Shown: positions 1-9,322, numbered from the stretch's first letter. The stretch: DNA of 64,000 nt from Streptococcus pneumoniae (GCF_001347015.1 NZ_CFGI01000003.1:62001-126000); one strand, 5' to 3'. Numbers and translations: made by a program. Notes: generated from the sequence alone by a model not told the origin.

Positions 1-658
1 TTACGATGCTAAGCCTTTCGTCCTTGAAGGCGGAGCCATTCATAGCGATGGTCAAGGAACCATTCTTGTGACTGAAAGTTGCCTTCTAAGCCCTGGACGC
101 AATCCTCATCTGACTAAAGAGGAAATTGAGAATACCTTATTAGAGTGCCTTGGAGCCGAAAAAGTTATCTGGCTTCCTTATGGTATTTATCAGGACGAAA
201 CCAATGAACACGTTGACAATGTTGCTGCCTTTGTTGGTCCTGCTGAGCTTGTTTTGGCTTGGACAGACGACAAAAGCGATCCTCAATATGCCATGTCAGA
301 AGCTGATTTAGCGCTTTTAGAAAAGGAAACAGATGCAAAAGGTCGCCCTTTCACTATTCATAAGCTTCCTATCCCAGCTCTTCATCAAGTTGTAACCAAA
401 GAGGATTTGCCAGGCTACATCTATGAAGAAGGAGAAGAAGAGCGATACGCAGGTGAACGACTAGCAGCTTCCTACGTCAATTTCTATATTGCCAACAAGT
501 CTGTTTTAGTGCCACAGTTTCAGGATAAAAACGACCAAGTAGCCTTAGATATCCTCAGTAAGTGTTTCCCAGATCGTAAAGTTGTCGGAATTCCAGCCAG
601 AGATATTCTATTAGGTGGTGGCAATATTCACTGTATCACCCAACAAATCCCAGAATAG
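1..658 (+). CDS. aguA: Agmatine deiminase, 5' truncated by window edge
   Basis: Converts agmatine to N-carbamoylputrescine and ammonia in cytosolic putrescine synthesis. The reading frame is open from base 2, so only the C-terminal 218 residues are present; the family is about 360 residues. Visible are an [12 protein letters not shown] segment near the start and the C-terminal GGGNIHC segment, whose Cys is the expected catalytic nucleophile of the guanidino-group-modifying fold. The N-carbamoylputrescine amidase gene follows after 9 bp with its own ribosome binding site (GGAG), so the two consecutive steps are co-transcribed. An internal ATG at 68 is not the start, because conserved sequence continues upstream of it. 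The identification is secure. Confidence 0.95.
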   Translation, partial: YDAKPFVLEGGAIHSDGQGTILVTESCLLSPGRNPHLTKEEIENTLLECLGAEKVIWLPYGIYQDETNEHVDNVAAFVGPAELVLAWTDDKSDPQYAMSEADLALLEKETDAKGRPFTIHKLPIPALHQVVTKEDLPGYIYEEGEEERYAGERLAASYVNFYIANKSVLVPQFQDKNDQVALDILSKCFPDRKVVGIPARDILLGGGNIHCITQQIPE

Positions 659-667
659 GAGAAAAAG

Positions 668-1543
668 ATGAGAAATGTAAGAGTTGCAGCCATTCAAATG
701 CAATGCGCTAAGGATGTGGCAACAAATATCCAAACAGCGGAGCGTTTAGTACGTCAGGCTGCAGAACAAGGTGCACAAATTATTCTCTTGCCCGAATTGT
801 TTGAACGTCCCTATTTCTGTCAGGAACGCCAGTATGACTACTACCAGCATGCCCAGTCGGTGACAGACAATACTGCCATTCAGCATTTTAAAGTTCTTGC
901 CAAGGAACTACAGGTTGTTCTACCGATTAGTTTCTATGAAAAAGATGGCAATGTTTTATATAATTCTATCGCAGTCATTGACGCTGATGGGGAAGTGCTG
1001 GGCGTTTACCGAAAGACCCACATACCAGATGATCATTATTATCAAGAAAAGTTTTATTTTACGCCTGGCAACACAGGTTTCAAGGTCTGGGACACTCGTT
1101 ATGCTAAGATTGGGATTGGCATCTGTTGGGATCAATGGTTCCCTGAAACAGCGCGCTGTCTTGCATTGAATGGTGCTGAATTGCTCTTTTATCCTACAGC
1201 CATCGGTTCAGAGCCAATTTTGGATACGGATAGTTGTGGTCATTGGCAACGTACCATGCAAGGACACGCAGCAGCTAATATTGTTCCAGTCATTGCAGCC
1301 AATCGCTATGGATTTGAAGAAGTCACTCCTAGTGAGGAAAATGGTGGGCAAAGTTCTAGTCTTGACTTCTACGGTTCCTCCTTTATGACGGATGAAACAG
1401 GAGCTATTCTAGAACGAGCTGAAAGACAAGAAGAAGCTGTTCTGTTAGCTACTTATGACCTAGACAAGGGAGCAAGCGAGCGCCTAAACTGGGGACTGTT
1501 TCGAGATAGAAGACCCGAAATGTATCAACGAATTACGGACTAG
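668..1543 (+). CDS. aguB: N-carbamoylputrescine amidase (nitrilase superfamily)
   Basis: Hydrolyses N-carbamoylputrescine to putrescine, CO2 and ammonia, completing the route opened by the upstream agmatine deiminase. The 291-residue length is typical. The nitrilase triad is visible: Glu43 in LPELF, Lys116 in YRKTHIPD and Cys153 in GICWDQW. The ATG follows AGGAGAAAAAG at ideal spacing. It is cytosolic and appears to be the last gene of the polyamine operon, because a terminator-like hairpin and then a new promoter follow. Nothing in the sequence looks damaged. Confidence 0.95.
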   Translation: MRNVRVAAIQMQCAKDVATNIQTAERLVRQAAEQGAQIILLPELFERPYFCQERQYDYYQHAQSVTDNTAIQHFKVLAKELQVVLPISFYEKDGNVLYNSIAVIDADGEVLGVYRKTHIPDDHYYQEKFYFTPGNTGFKVWDTRYAKIGIGICWDQWFPETARCLALNGAELLFYPTAIGSEPILDTDSCGHWQRTMQGHAAANIVPVIAANRYGFEEVTPSEENGGQSSSLDFYGSSFMTDETGAILERAERQEEAVLLATYDLDKGASERLNWGLFRDRRPEMYQRITD

Positions 1544-1643
1544 TAGGAGAGAAATGAGAGATTCATTCTGCTAGACTCGTTTTCACTAGCAACTATAGGG
1601 ATACTAGGTCATCTAGCAAGTGGATTTTATATTTTAATCCTCT

Positions 1644-1680
1644 AAGGCTTTCTCGCACTTTGATGCGAGGAGCTTTTCTG
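1644..1680 (+). terminator. Intrinsic terminator after aguB
   Basis: CTCGCA (1652-1657) pairs with TGCGAG (1664-1669); the stem extends through flanking AAGGCT/AGCTTTT and runs into T-rich sequence. It separates the polyamine operon from the two-component system. Confidence 0.6.
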
Positions 1681-1702
1681 TTTAAGCTTTATCCATAAAA
1701 CA

Positions 1703-1711
1703 TGCTATAAT
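1703..1711 (+). promoter_or_regulatory. Extended -10 promoter for the two-component system
   Basis: TGCTATAAT is a TGn-extended -10 about 23 bp before the response-regulator ATG at 1734. No good -35 is visible 17 bp upstream. AGAAAGG at 1718-1724 serves as the ribosome binding site. Confidence 0.6.
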
Positions 1712-1733
1712 AGTTGCAGAAAGGTTGGTATTT

Positions 1734-2435
1734 ATGGCTAGAATATTGGTTATTGAAGACAATAGTGACATTCAAGAAATTTTGCGAACACTTCTTACTG
1801 AGGAGCATGAAGTGATTCAAGCCTTTTCTGGTACAGAAGGAATCATGCTTTTTGACCAAGGTGGGATTGAACTCGTTTTGCTAGATATCATGCTTCCTGG
1901 GAAAAATGGGGATCAGGTTTTAAAAGCTATCAGGGAACAAAGTCAAATTCCAGTCATTATGCTAACGGCTTTGAGCGATAAGAAGTTAATCAGTCAATAC
2001 CTCTTAGAGGGAGCCAATGATTACATAGTGAAACCTTTTGATTTGGATGAAGTCTTTGCTAGAGTGACTGTTCAACTGCGCCAAAGTGCAGAAAAACAGC
2101 CTGTGGAAATAGGAAAAACTGAAAATCTGCCACAAAACTTGAAAAATATCCAGTTTGATGCAGAAAGTTTTGAAATCAACAATAGTCAGGAAACGATTCG
2201 CCTTGCCAAGAAAGAATGCTTGATTCTCCAAACTCTCCTCAAACACCCTAAGAAAATTTTTACCAAAGAAGAACTTTATGAATTGGTCTGGGAGGATAGC
2301 TACCTACCTGGAGATAATACCCTCAATACGCATTTGAGTAATCTTCGTAAAAAATTAAACCAGCTTGACCCAACTCAAGAATATATTGAAACCATTTGGG
2401 GAGTTGGGGTAAGATTAAAAGGAGACAAGCAATGA
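1734..2435 (+). CDS. OmpR/PhoB-family response regulator
   Basis: Cytosolic DNA-binding response regulator of 233 residues. The receiver domain spans about residues 1-115, with acidic pocket Glu8/Asp9, phospho-acceptor Asp51 in LLDIMLPG and Lys100 in YIVKPF. The C-terminal half is a winged-helix DNA-binding domain with the usual KKECLILQTLL and NTLNTHLSNLRKKL segments. I chose ATG 1734 over an in-frame TTG 9 bp upstream because of the spacing to AGAAAGG. The gene overlaps the kinase start (ATGA). The facing ABC transporter is its likely regulon, by analogy with peptide-sensing systems; this is inference. I do not recall a two-component system at this position in pneumococcus. Confidence 0.9.
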   Translation: MARILVIEDNSDIQEILRTLLTEEHEVIQAFSGTEGIMLFDQGGIELVLLDIMLPGKNGDQVLKAIREQSQIPVIMLTALSDKKLISQYLLEGANDYIVKPFDLDEVFARVTVQLRQSAEKQPVEIGKTENLPQNLKNIQFDAESFEINNSQETIRLAKKECLILQTLLKHPKKIFTKEELYELVWEDSYLPGDNTLNTHLSNLRKKLNQLDPTQEYIETIWGVGVRLKGDKQ

Positions 2436-3310
2436 CCTACATGATAATCTTTATCCTACTGGTACTCTTAATTATTTTATCGATTACATTGATTCGTTAT
2501 CATCTAGCACTTAAAAACTTGAGTCAACAGATTGAAGACAAGATTCTCACGGGTAGTATGAAAAGAGTCGGAATCAGCATTTTTTCCAAACATTTTTTAC
2601 ATCTCTACCAGCAGATTGAGAATCTATTTCAGGAAGTAGAACAATCTCGGTTGGTTATGAAAAGGGAAAAACAGACTCTGGATATGGCCATCAGCAATAT
2701 CGCCCATGATATTCGGACGCCTCTGACTATCGCTTCAGGCTACACCCAACAATTGATAAAGTCTCCTGAAGATAAAGCAGAAACCTTACAAAAAATAGCC
2801 CAGCATCTTGATTTAGTTTCTAAACGTTTGGAGGCTCTCTTAGAATACCGTCGTTTGATGGAAGGAGCTGTCAAACCGAAACTGGAAGAAGTGGATTTTT
2901 CAGCTTTTATTACCAAGAAGACTTTGGCTTATTATGATGTTTTTCAGGCGGCAAATATCACGCTTGATTTTAAGGTTGAAGCTGGTCTGAAAATAAGGAC
3001 TGATGAAGACTTGCTGGATCGCATTTTACAAAATCTGCTTGGAAATGTCCTCAAACATGGCAAGGAAGAAGCGCGGCTATCTTTGAGAAAGGAAAAGGCA
3101 CAGCTTGTCTTAGAGATTGCAAACCTTGTCAAACAACCCATCAAAAAAATAGAAAATCTCAGCAACCGTTTTTATTCTGAAAATCTATCTGATACGGAAG
3201 AATCCTCTGGTTTAGGCCTTTATATCACTGAGGAATTATGCCATCTTCTCGGTGCAGAGATGAAACTAAGCACAGATGGGCAGTGGTTATCGGTTTTCAT
3301 TTACTTTTAA
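2432..3310 (+). CDS. Sensor histidine kinase, small intramembrane-type
   Basis: Membrane histidine kinase of 292 residues. One strong N-terminal membrane helix lies at about residues 3-22 and there is no large extracellular domain. The dimerisation and phospho-acceptor motif is AHDIRTP with His92; the N-box is NLLGNVLKHG and the G-box is SSGLGLYI. The absence of a real sensor loop is typical of kinases that sense through a partner transporter or within the membrane, as with bacitracin and lantibiotic kinases. It is translationally coupled to the regulator (ATG 2432 overlaps TGA 2433-2435). Its stop faces the ABC permease gene across a bidirectional terminator. Confidence 0.9.
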   Translation: MTYMIIFILLVLLIILSITLIRYHLALKNLSQQIEDKILTGSMKRVGISIFSKHFLHLYQQIENLFQEVEQSRLVMKREKQTLDMAISNIAHDIRTPLTIASGYTQQLIKSPEDKAETLQKIAQHLDLVSKRLEALLEYRRLMEGAVKPKLEEVDFSAFITKKTLAYYDVFQAANITLDFKVEAGLKIRTDEDLLDRILQNLLGNVLKHGKEEARLSLRKEKAQLVLEIANLVKQPIKKIENLSNRFYSENLSDTEESSGLGLYITEELCHLLGAEMKLSTDGQWLSVFIYF

Positions 3311-3317
3311 CGAAATA

Positions 3318-3350
3318 AACCTCCTCTGTCGGCCAGAGGAGGTCGTTTTA
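3318..3350. terminator. Bidirectional terminator between converging kinase and ABC operons
   Basis: CCTCCTCTG (3320-3328) and CAGAGGAGG (3334-3342) form a 9-bp perfect stem with a 5-base loop. T-rich tails exist on both strands, so it should end both converging transcripts. Confidence 0.85.
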
Positions 3351-4103
3351 TTATAGACTTTTCTTTTTGAAAACTGCCAGTCCACTTAGATTAAAGATTA
3401 CAATCACAGCTAAGGTAACTATAAGGGTATAGAAAATGGATTCACTATTAGCAGTCATAGCATAGAAAAACTGCAATGATAAATATGGCAAAATTTTGAT
3501 ATTTGGAAAAATGAGCATTGGCATAGAAAGTAAGATAGAGCTGACCAAATATCCAATAAATACTGCAAGATAAGAATGACTAACATAGAGGATGAAGGAA
3601 ACAATGGAAAGCCAAGCAAGGAGGCAAAGGAATTGAAGGGAAATGGTTATCAGTAGATTGCCAATAAAGCCATCAGGCATAGTTCCAAATCCATTTAAGA
3701 TAGTTGCTGGAATAAAAGCAATCACAAGACTGATGATAACTTGCAAAAGTGCAATACAAGCCACTACAAAGGCTTTGGCAAGGAAAAACTCTGTACGAGA
3801 AACCCCTACTGTCAAACTATTTTTATAGAGCTTTCCGATTAAATCAACACCGAGAACGAGACAAGTTAGAACAATACAGAGAAAAACGAGGTTTGAACCT
3901 TGACTAGATGCGTTGATCAGGGCTTGTACACCGTCCCAACCATGGGTTGGAATGTCTGGCTCTTCTGTCTGGATTGCCATTAAATGGCCAGTAGCCCCAA
4001 AAACAGCCCCCATTAACATGAGTACAAAGAGAATGAATTCTGTGATCCAAAAACCTTTGGAACGGAAAAGACGGTAAAAGTCTGCTTGAATGGTATGTAT
4101 CAT
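3351..4103 (-). CDS. ABC-2 type permease, BcrB/LanE-like
   Basis: Integral membrane subunit of 250 residues with about six hydrophobic helices, starting with an N-terminal segment that ends in a cluster at residues 18-36 (WITEFILFVLMLMGAVFG). It lies 10 bp after the ATPase gene and has its own AGGAGG site, so the two form a two-gene operon. Pairs like this export or expel membrane-active peptides (bacitracin BcrAB, lantibiotic immunity LanFE). The family assignment rests on topology and partner; the substrate is unknown. Confidence 0.8.
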   Translation of the reverse strand: MIHTIQADFYRLFRSKGFWITEFILFVLMLMGAVFGATGHLMAIQTEEPDIPTHGWDGVQALINASSQGSNLVFLCIVLTCLVLGVDLIGKLYKNSLTVGVSRTEFFLAKAFVVACIALLQVIISLVIAFIPATILNGFGTMPDGFIGNLLITISLQFLCLLAWLSIVSFILYVSHSYLAVFIGYLVSSILLSMPMLIFPNIKILPYLSLQFFYAMTANSESIFYTLIVTLAVIVIFNLSGLAVFKKKSL

Positions 4104-4113
4104 GATTTTCCTC

Positions 4114-5022
4114 CTATTGGACCAATTGAGTGAAGTATTCTTCTAGGTTTTGACGGGCATAGTAAATCTCATCAATGGCAACATCTGACAAGGTTAATTC
4201 CTTGAGAATCTGTTTGACATCTTGTTCCTGACCAAAGATGTGGATTTCATTCTCAGGATTGACAACCTTGAACTGGAGCTGGATTTGTTCCTTCAATACT
4301 TGACAAGCTTTCTCTTGGTCAGCTGTCTTAAGCACAATATAATCCTCACTTAGTGTTTCAAATTCAGCTTTGCTGATTTCACGAATAATCTTGCCTTGAT
4401 CTAAAATACCAAAACGATTGGCTAGAAGATAGAGTTCTGACAAGATATGGCTAGAGATGAGAATGGTTATCCCTTTTTCTTGATTGAGCCGTTGAATCAT
4501 TAGTCGAAATTCTTTGATACCGATTGGGTCGAGACCGTTGATAGGTTCATCTAAGATCAGGAAGTCTGGTTTGGATAGAAGGGCAATGGCGATACCAAGT
4601 CTTTGTTTCATTCCTAGCGAGAAATCACGAAAGACTTTTTTACCTGTATCTGCCAAACCTACATAGTCCAGGGTTTCACGAATGACTTGATCAGCATTTG
4701 GAATATGACGAATCATACAGTAATATTTCAGATTTTGATAGGCTGTTAAGTGATTATGAGCTACGGGTGATTCGATCACTGAACCTACTCGAGATAGAGC
4801 CTTGGTCCACTCATTTTCCGAATAGCTAGAAAAGAGGGAAATAGTTCCTTTATCCGCAAAGAGTAGTTGCGTAATAATTTTGATTAAGGTAGTCTTCCCA
4901 GCTCCGTTCTTCCCAATAAGTCCATAAATATCTCCCTCTCTTATCGTTAGATGAAGATCCTGAAGGATAGCTTGTTTGTCAAAGTTTTTGGACAATCCAT
5001 GAATGTCAAGTACTGTTTTCAT
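4114..5022 (-). CDS. ABC transporter ATP-binding protein, BcrA/LanF-like
   Basis: ATPase subunit of 302 residues. Walker A is GKNGAGKTT at residues 37-45, the signature is FSLGMKQRLG at about 134-143, and Walker B is FLILDEP at 154-160. The start is the codon at 5022-5020, directly behind a GGAGAG site; an upstream in-frame extension lacks one. A C-terminal domain of about 90 residues after the ATPase core is typical of bacitracin and lantibiotic immunity ATPases. A TATACT element on this strand at 5061-5056 may be the -10. Convergent arrangement with the two-component system suggests an inducible peptide-resistance module (inference). Confidence 0.88.
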   Translation of the reverse strand: MKTVLDIHGLSKNFDKQAILQDLHLTIREGDIYGLIGKNGAGKTTLIKIITQLLFADKGTISLFSSYSENEWTKALSRVGSVIESPVAHNHLTAYQNLKYYCMIRHIPNADQVIRETLDYVGLADTGKKVFRDFSLGMKQRLGIAIALLSKPDFLILDEPINGLDPIGIKEFRLMIQRLNQEKGITILISSHILSELYLLANRFGILDQGKIIREISKAEFETLSEDYIVLKTADQEKACQVLKEQIQLQFKVVNPENEIHIFGQEQDVKQILKELTLSDVAIDEIYYARQNLEEYFTQLVQ

Positions 5023-5131
5023 GATTCTCTCCTTTTGATTTATTTTGATAACTCTAGTATAAAGCATAGAAATCAAAGAAAGCTCAAGCATTTCTAAAGA
5101 GTTTCTAAAGTTTTAGGAATTTTTAAATATC

Positions 5132-5160
5132 AAAACCCAGTTGACATGAACTGGGCTTCT
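5132..5160 (-). terminator. Intrinsic terminator for the HAD phosphatase gene
   Basis: CCCAGTT (5136-5142) and AACTGGG (5149-5155) form a 7-bp stem with a 6-base loop. Read on the minus strand it is followed by TTTTGATATTT. Confidence 0.8.
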
Positions 5161-5163
5161 TAA

Positions 5164-5973
5164 TTATAAAATATATTTCTCAATGGCACGCGCAACACCG
5201 TCTTCTTCGTTGCTGGCTGTAACGTCATCAGCTAGGGATTTGACATAATCGCTGGCATTTCCCATTGCAATTCCAAGCCCTGCAAATTGGAGCATTTCAA
5301 TATCGTTATTAGCATCGCCCATGGCCATAATTTCTGATGGCTCGATATTCAAAATCTCAGCCAAGCGTGACAGAGCAGTAGCCTTTGTCGTTCCAAGTGG
5401 CATGGCTTCATAAATGACAGGCTGCGAACGAACTCCACTAAATCGTTGGCAAAGCTCCTCAGCAAAACGCTGCTCAAAATCGTCAGTTTGACTCTCTGTT
5501 CCTAAAAACATACCTTGGAACATACGGTACTTGCCACTAGTCGCTTCCTCAAGAGAAATTTCAGTCAGGTCTGAGAAGACTAGCTCGGCATCATTTTGAA
5601 TGATTTCATTAGGTTTACCACCGAGGACAAAATAATGCTCCTCATCAAAAAGAGTCAACTGAACATCACTTTTTTCAGCAAGCTCATAGAGATATTCAAT
5701 GTCAGCTAGACTTAGTTCTTGCCAGTCAACCAAGCCCCAGTCGCTAGTCTGGTGAGTTGAACAACCATTGTTGACAATCACATACTCATTCTGGAGATCA
5801 AGCCCCAGTTTTTGATAGTAAGGGAGAACACCGAAAAGCGGGCGACCTGTACAGAGAACCAGTTTGACACCTTTTTCAATGGCTTGGTGAATAGCAGTAA
5901 TATGAGCTTGTGGGATTTCCTTGGCTTCATTGAGGAGGGTTCCGTCCATATCCAAGGCTAGTAGTTTAATCAT
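5164..5973 (-). CDS. Cof-type HAD-IIB phosphatase
   Basis: Cytosolic sugar-phosphate or cofactor phosphatase of 269 residues. HAD motif I is DMDGT with Asp8 (nucleophile) and Asp10; motif II is the CTGRP segment. A Cof-type C2 cap lies in the middle, and motif IV is MGDANNDIEML near the C terminus. Many paralogues with overlapping substrates exist in streptococci, so the physiological substrate cannot be read from sequence. It is monocistronic with its own terminator, and ATG follows an AGGAAG site. Confidence 0.9.
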   Translation of the reverse strand: MIKLLALDMDGTLLNEAKEIPQAHITAIHQAIEKGVKLVLCTGRPLFGVLPYYQKLGLDLQNEYVIVNNGCSTHQTSDWGLVDWQELSLADIEYLYELAEKSDVQLTLFDEEHYFVLGGKPNEIIQNDAELVFSDLTEISLEEATSGKYRMFQGMFLGTESQTDDFEQRFAEELCQRFSGVRSQPVIYEAMPLGTTKATALSRLAEILNIEPSEIMAMGDANNDIEMLQFAGLGIAMGNASDYVKSLADDVTASNEEDGVARAIEKYIL

Positions 5974-6114
5974 AAGACTTCCTTCTTTATCTTTTGGTAT
6001 TATTATAGCATATTTTGGAGAAGAAATTGATAGAAAGCTTGGGGCTAATTGATTTTACAGTTTAGGATGTTTTGATGACAATTCAAGATTTGAAGAGGAT
6101 ATTTGGAAAAGATA

Positions 6115-6123
6115 TGCTATACT
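6115..6123 (+). promoter_or_regulatory. Extended -10 promoter for the CPBP protease gene
   Basis: TGCTATACT is a TGn-extended -10, 69 bp before the ATG at 6192. No consensus -35 is found at 17 bp spacing. The implied leader is about 60 nt, with no structure that I recognise. Confidence 0.5.
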
Positions 6124-6191
6124 AAATTTGTTATATAGTTAAGTAAACCATTCTATTCAATAATCTAGTCAAGGAAAACAGAGAATTTAAT

Positions 6192-6863
6192 ATGAAAAAA
6201 CGGATTATTCAGATTTTACTAGCATTATCCTTAATTTTTTACAAATCAACATGGTTTTGGGGGCTTTTCAATCACCTCGCAAAGCCCTATCTACCAGCAA
6301 GTCGTGAATTTGTTCAGATTCTGCTTTTGATGGAGAGTGGAGTTCTTTTATTAGCAGTCATCTATCTACTAGTTTTTGCAGGAAAGCAAACTTTTCATTT
6401 CAAGTGGCAGTTGAGGTACTTTATCTACCTTTTACTGGGTTACATCACTTTGTATATGTCTGACTTCTTCTTGTCTTATTTCATACCCTCGTCTTCAAAT
6501 CAAATTTCTTTGAATGAAACGGTAGAAATGATGGGGAGACAGGAGTTCCCTTATTTCTTGCTCATCGTTTGCTTCATCGCCCCTATTGCTGAGGAGTTGA
6601 TTTATCGCGGTGTGCTTATGACAACCTTTTTCAAAAACTCGCCTTGGTACGGAGATGTCTTGCTTTCTGCTATTATTTTCGGTTATATTCATATCAATTT
6701 CGCTTTAACACCTCTTGCTTTTTTCATTTATGCTAGTGGAGGTCTCATTTTAGCTCTACTGTATCGCATGACAAAAAATCTCTACTATCCAATACTAGTT
6801 CATATTTTCATCAATATCACTGCCTTCTGGAATGTGTGGTTACTCCTATTTTCAGGAAGTTAG
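6192..6863 (+). CDS. CPBP-family intramembrane metalloprotease (Abi/CAAX-like)
   Basis: Polytopic membrane protein of 223 residues with about six to seven helices. The family motifs are intact: EELIYR at 134-139 with the Glu pair, FGYIH with His167, and HIFIN with His204 and Asn208, which together should bind the catalytic metal. In lactic acid bacteria such proteins often give self-immunity to bacteriocins; others process lipidated peptides. No bacteriocin gene is adjacent, so the role here is open. It is flanked by its own promoter and terminator. Confidence 0.85.
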   Translation: MKKRIIQILLALSLIFYKSTWFWGLFNHLAKPYLPASREFVQILLLMESGVLLLAVIYLLVFAGKQTFHFKWQLRYFIYLLLGYITLYMSDFFLSYFIPSSSNQISLNETVEMMGRQEFPYFLLIVCFIAPIAEELIYRGVLMTTFFKNSPWYGDVLLSAIIFGYIHINFALTPLAFFIYASGGLILALLYRMTKNLYYPILVHIFINITAFWNVWLLLFSGS

Positions 6864-6874
6864 CTTACTAAAAC

Positions 6875-6904
6875 AATGTCGGAACTTTCCGGCATTTTCT
6901 TTTC
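6875..6904 (+). terminator. Intrinsic terminator after the CPBP gene
   Basis: AATGTCGGAA pairs with TTCCGGCATT (one G-U pair) and is followed by TTCTTTTC. Confidence 0.7.
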
Positions 6905-7020
6905 GATATTGGAGTGGTGTGTATCCAGTTATTTTTTGAATTGATTTTGAAAATAAGGTTGGCTTGAGAAAGGCAGATAGTGAAGATAGTTAAGAAGAAT
7001 AGGATGTTCTTTTTTCCTTT

Positions 7021-7048
7021 TTGGAAAACTTCTAAAATATGGTATAAT
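7021..7048 (+). promoter_or_regulatory. SigA promoter of the lysR-lspA-rluD run
   Basis: TTGGAA (7021-7026), 16-bp spacer and TATAAT (7043-7048), the latter preceded by TGG to form an extended -10. Confidence 0.75.
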
Positions 7049-7076
7049 GAAAAGATAAAGAAGTTGGGGGTATAAG

Positions 7077-7985
7077 ATGAACATTCAACAATTACGCTAT
7101 GTTGTTGCCATCGCGAATAGCGGTACTTTCCGTGAAGCTGCTGAAAAGATGTATGTTAGTCAGCCAAGTCTGTCTATTTCTGTTCGTGATTTGGAAAAAG
7201 AGTTGGGCTTTAAGATTTTCCGTCGGACCAGTTCAGGGACTTTCTTGACTCGTCGTGGGATGGAATTTTATGAAAAAGCGCAAGAATTGGTTAAAGGATT
7301 TGATATTTTTCAAAATCAGTATGCCAATCCTGAGGAAGAAAAGGATGAATTTTCCATTGCCAGTCAGCACTATGATTTTTTGCCACCAACGATTACGGCC
7401 TTTTCAGAGCGCTATCCTGATTATAAGAACTTCCGTATTTTTGAATCAACTACTGTTCAAATTTTAGACGAAGTAGCGCAAGGGCATAGTGAGATTGGGA
7501 TTATCTACCTCAACAATCAAAATAAAAAGGGGATTATGCAGCGGGTTGAAAAGCTAGGTCTAGAGGTCATTGAATTGATTCCCTTCCATACCCACATTTA
7601 TCTTCGAGAGGGTCATCCTTTAGCTCAGAAAGAGGAATTGGTCATGGAGGATTTAGCGGATCTACCGACAGTTCGTTTCACTCAAGAAAAAGACGAGTAC
7701 CTTTATTATTCAGAGAACTTTGTTGATACCAGCGCTAGCTCACAGATGTTTAATGTGACAGACCGAGCCACCTTGAATGGTATTTTGGAGCGGACGGACG
7801 CTTATGCAACAGGTTCTGGATTTTTAGATAGTGACAGTGTCAATGGCATTACAGTTATTCGTCTCAAGGATAACCTAGATAACCGCATGGTCTATGTTAA
7901 ACGTGAAGAAGTGGAACTCAGTCAAGCTGGGACCCTCTTCGTAGAAGTCATGCAAGAATATTTTAATCAGAAGAGGAAATCATGA
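7077..7985 (+). CDS. LysR-family transcriptional regulator
   Basis: Cytosolic regulator of 302 residues. The winged helix-turn-helix is at residues 1-60 with the standard core [19 protein letters not shown]. It is followed by a periplasmic-binding-protein-like effector domain from about residue 90. It heads a run with lspA and the rluD-like gene and overlaps lspA by ATGA. Its position corresponds to the pneumococcal LysR gene related to CpsY/MetR-type regulators of methionine supply and surface properties. I recognise the family, not the effector. No divergent target gene is present. Confidence 0.9.
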   Translation: MNIQQLRYVVAIANSGTFREAAEKMYVSQPSLSISVRDLEKELGFKIFRRTSSGTFLTRRGMEFYEKAQELVKGFDIFQNQYANPEEEKDEFSIASQHYDFLPPTITAFSERYPDYKNFRIFESTTVQILDEVAQGHSEIGIIYLNNQNKKGIMQRVEKLGLEVIELIPFHTHIYLREGHPLAQKEELVMEDLADLPTVRFTQEKDEYLYYSENFVDTSASSQMFNVTDRATLNGILERTDAYATGSGFLDSDSVNGITVIRLKDNLDNRMVYVKREEVELSQAGTLFVEVMQEYFNQKRKS

Positions 7986-8443
7986 AAAAAAGAACAATAG
8001 TGGCAGTCATTGTACTGCTTTTGATTGCGCTGGATCAGTTAGTTAAATCCTATATCGTCCAACAGATTCCACTGGGTGAAGTGCGCTCCTGGATTCCCAA
8101 TTTCGTTAGCTTGACCTACCTGCAAAATCGAGGTGCAGCCTTTTCGATCTTACAAGATCAGCAGTTGTTATTCGCTGTCATTACTCTGGTTGTCGTGGTA
8201 GGTGCCATTTGGTATCTACATAAACACATGGCGGATTCACTCTGGATGGTCTTGGGTTTGACTTTGATTATTGCTGGTGGACTTGGAAATTTTATTGACA
8301 GGATCAGTCAGGGCTTTGTTGTGGATATGTTTCACCTTGACTTTATCAATTTTGCAATTTTCAATGTGGCAGATAGCTATCTGACGGTTGGAGTGATTAT
8401 TTTATTGATTGCAATGCTAAAAGAGGAAATAAATGGAAATTAA
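7982..8443 (+). CDS. lspA: Lipoprotein signal peptidase (signal peptidase II)
   Basis: Membrane aspartyl protease that removes the signal peptide of prolipoproteins after lipidation; PrsA in this window is a likely substrate. It is 153 residues with four membrane helices. The catalytic Asp pair is Asp115 (FVVDM) and Asp131 (FNVADS), and the NRGAAF and GNFIDR motifs are present. The start overlaps the LysR stop and the end overlaps the next gene by 11 bp, so translation of the three genes is coupled. Confidence 0.97.
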   Translation: MKKRTIVAVIVLLLIALDQLVKSYIVQQIPLGEVRSWIPNFVSLTYLQNRGAAFSILQDQQLLFAVITLVVVVGAIWYLHKHMADSLWMVLGLTLIIAGGLGNFIDRISQGFVVDMFHLDFINFAIFNVADSYLTVGVIILLIAMLKEEINGN

Positions 8444-9320
8444 AATTGAAACTGGTGGCCTGCGTTTGGATAAGGCTTTGTCAGATTTGACAGAATTATC
8501 ACGCAGTCTCGCGAATGAACAAATCAAATCAGGACAGGTCTTGGTTAATGGCCAAGTCAAGAAAGCTAAATACACTGTCCAAGAGGGCGATGTCGTCACT
8601 TACCATGTTCCAGAACCAGAAGTTTTAGAGTATGTGGCTGAGGATATTCCGCTAGAAATCATCTACCAAGATGAGGATGTGGCTGTCGTTAACAAACCTC
8701 AGGGAATGGTTGTGCATCCGAGTGCTGGTCATACTAGTGGAACCCTAGTAAATGCCCTTATGTACCATATTAAGGATTTGTCGGGTATCAATGGGGTTCT
8801 GCGTCCAGGAATTGTTCATCGTATTGATAAGGATACGTCTGGCCTTCTCATGATTGCTAAAAATGATGAGGCGCATTTAGCACTTGCTCAAGAACTTAAG
8901 GATAAAAAGTCTCTTCGCAAATATTGGGCGATTGTTCATGGAAATCTGCCTAATGATCGTGGTGTGATTGAAGCACCGATTGGTCGAAGTGAAAAAGATC
9001 GTAAGAAACAGGCTGTGACTGCTAAAGGGAAGCCTGCAGTGACTCGTTTCCACGTCTTGGAACGCTTTGGAGATTATAGCTTAGTGGAGTTACAACTGGA
9101 GACAGGTCGCACTCATCAAATCCGTGTTCACATGGCTTATATTGGTCATCCAGTCGCTGGTGATGAAGTCTATGGTCCTCGCAAGACTTTGAAAGGACAT
9201 GGACAATTTCTTCATGCCAAGACTCTAGGATTTACTCATCCGAGAACAGGTGAGACCTTAGAATTTACAGCAGATATCCCAGAGATTTTTAAGGAAACCT
9301 TGGAGAAATTAAGGAAGTAA
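8433..9320 (+). CDS. rluD: 23S rRNA pseudouridine synthase, RluD/RluA family
   Basis: Modifies uridines in 23S rRNA. It has 295 residues, an N-terminal S4 RNA-binding domain at about 10-60 and a catalytic domain containing HRIDKDTSG, where Asp132 is the nucleophile. The position after lspA matches the lspA-rluD pairing of streptococci. Exact target sites cannot be inferred, and the symbol follows common annotation of this locus. The start lies inside lspA. Confidence 0.9.
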   Translation: MEIKIETGGLRLDKALSDLTELSRSLANEQIKSGQVLVNGQVKKAKYTVQEGDVVTYHVPEPEVLEYVAEDIPLEIIYQDEDVAVVNKPQGMVVHPSAGHTSGTLVNALMYHIKDLSGINGVLRPGIVHRIDKDTSGLLMIAKNDEAHLALAQELKDKKSLRKYWAIVHGNLPNDRGVIEAPIGRSEKDRKKQAVTAKGKPAVTRFHVLERFGDYSLVELQLETGRTHQIRVHMAYIGHPVAGDEVYGPRKTLKGHGQFLHAKTLGFTHPRTGETLEFTADIPEIFKETLEKLRK

Positions 9321-9322
9321 GA

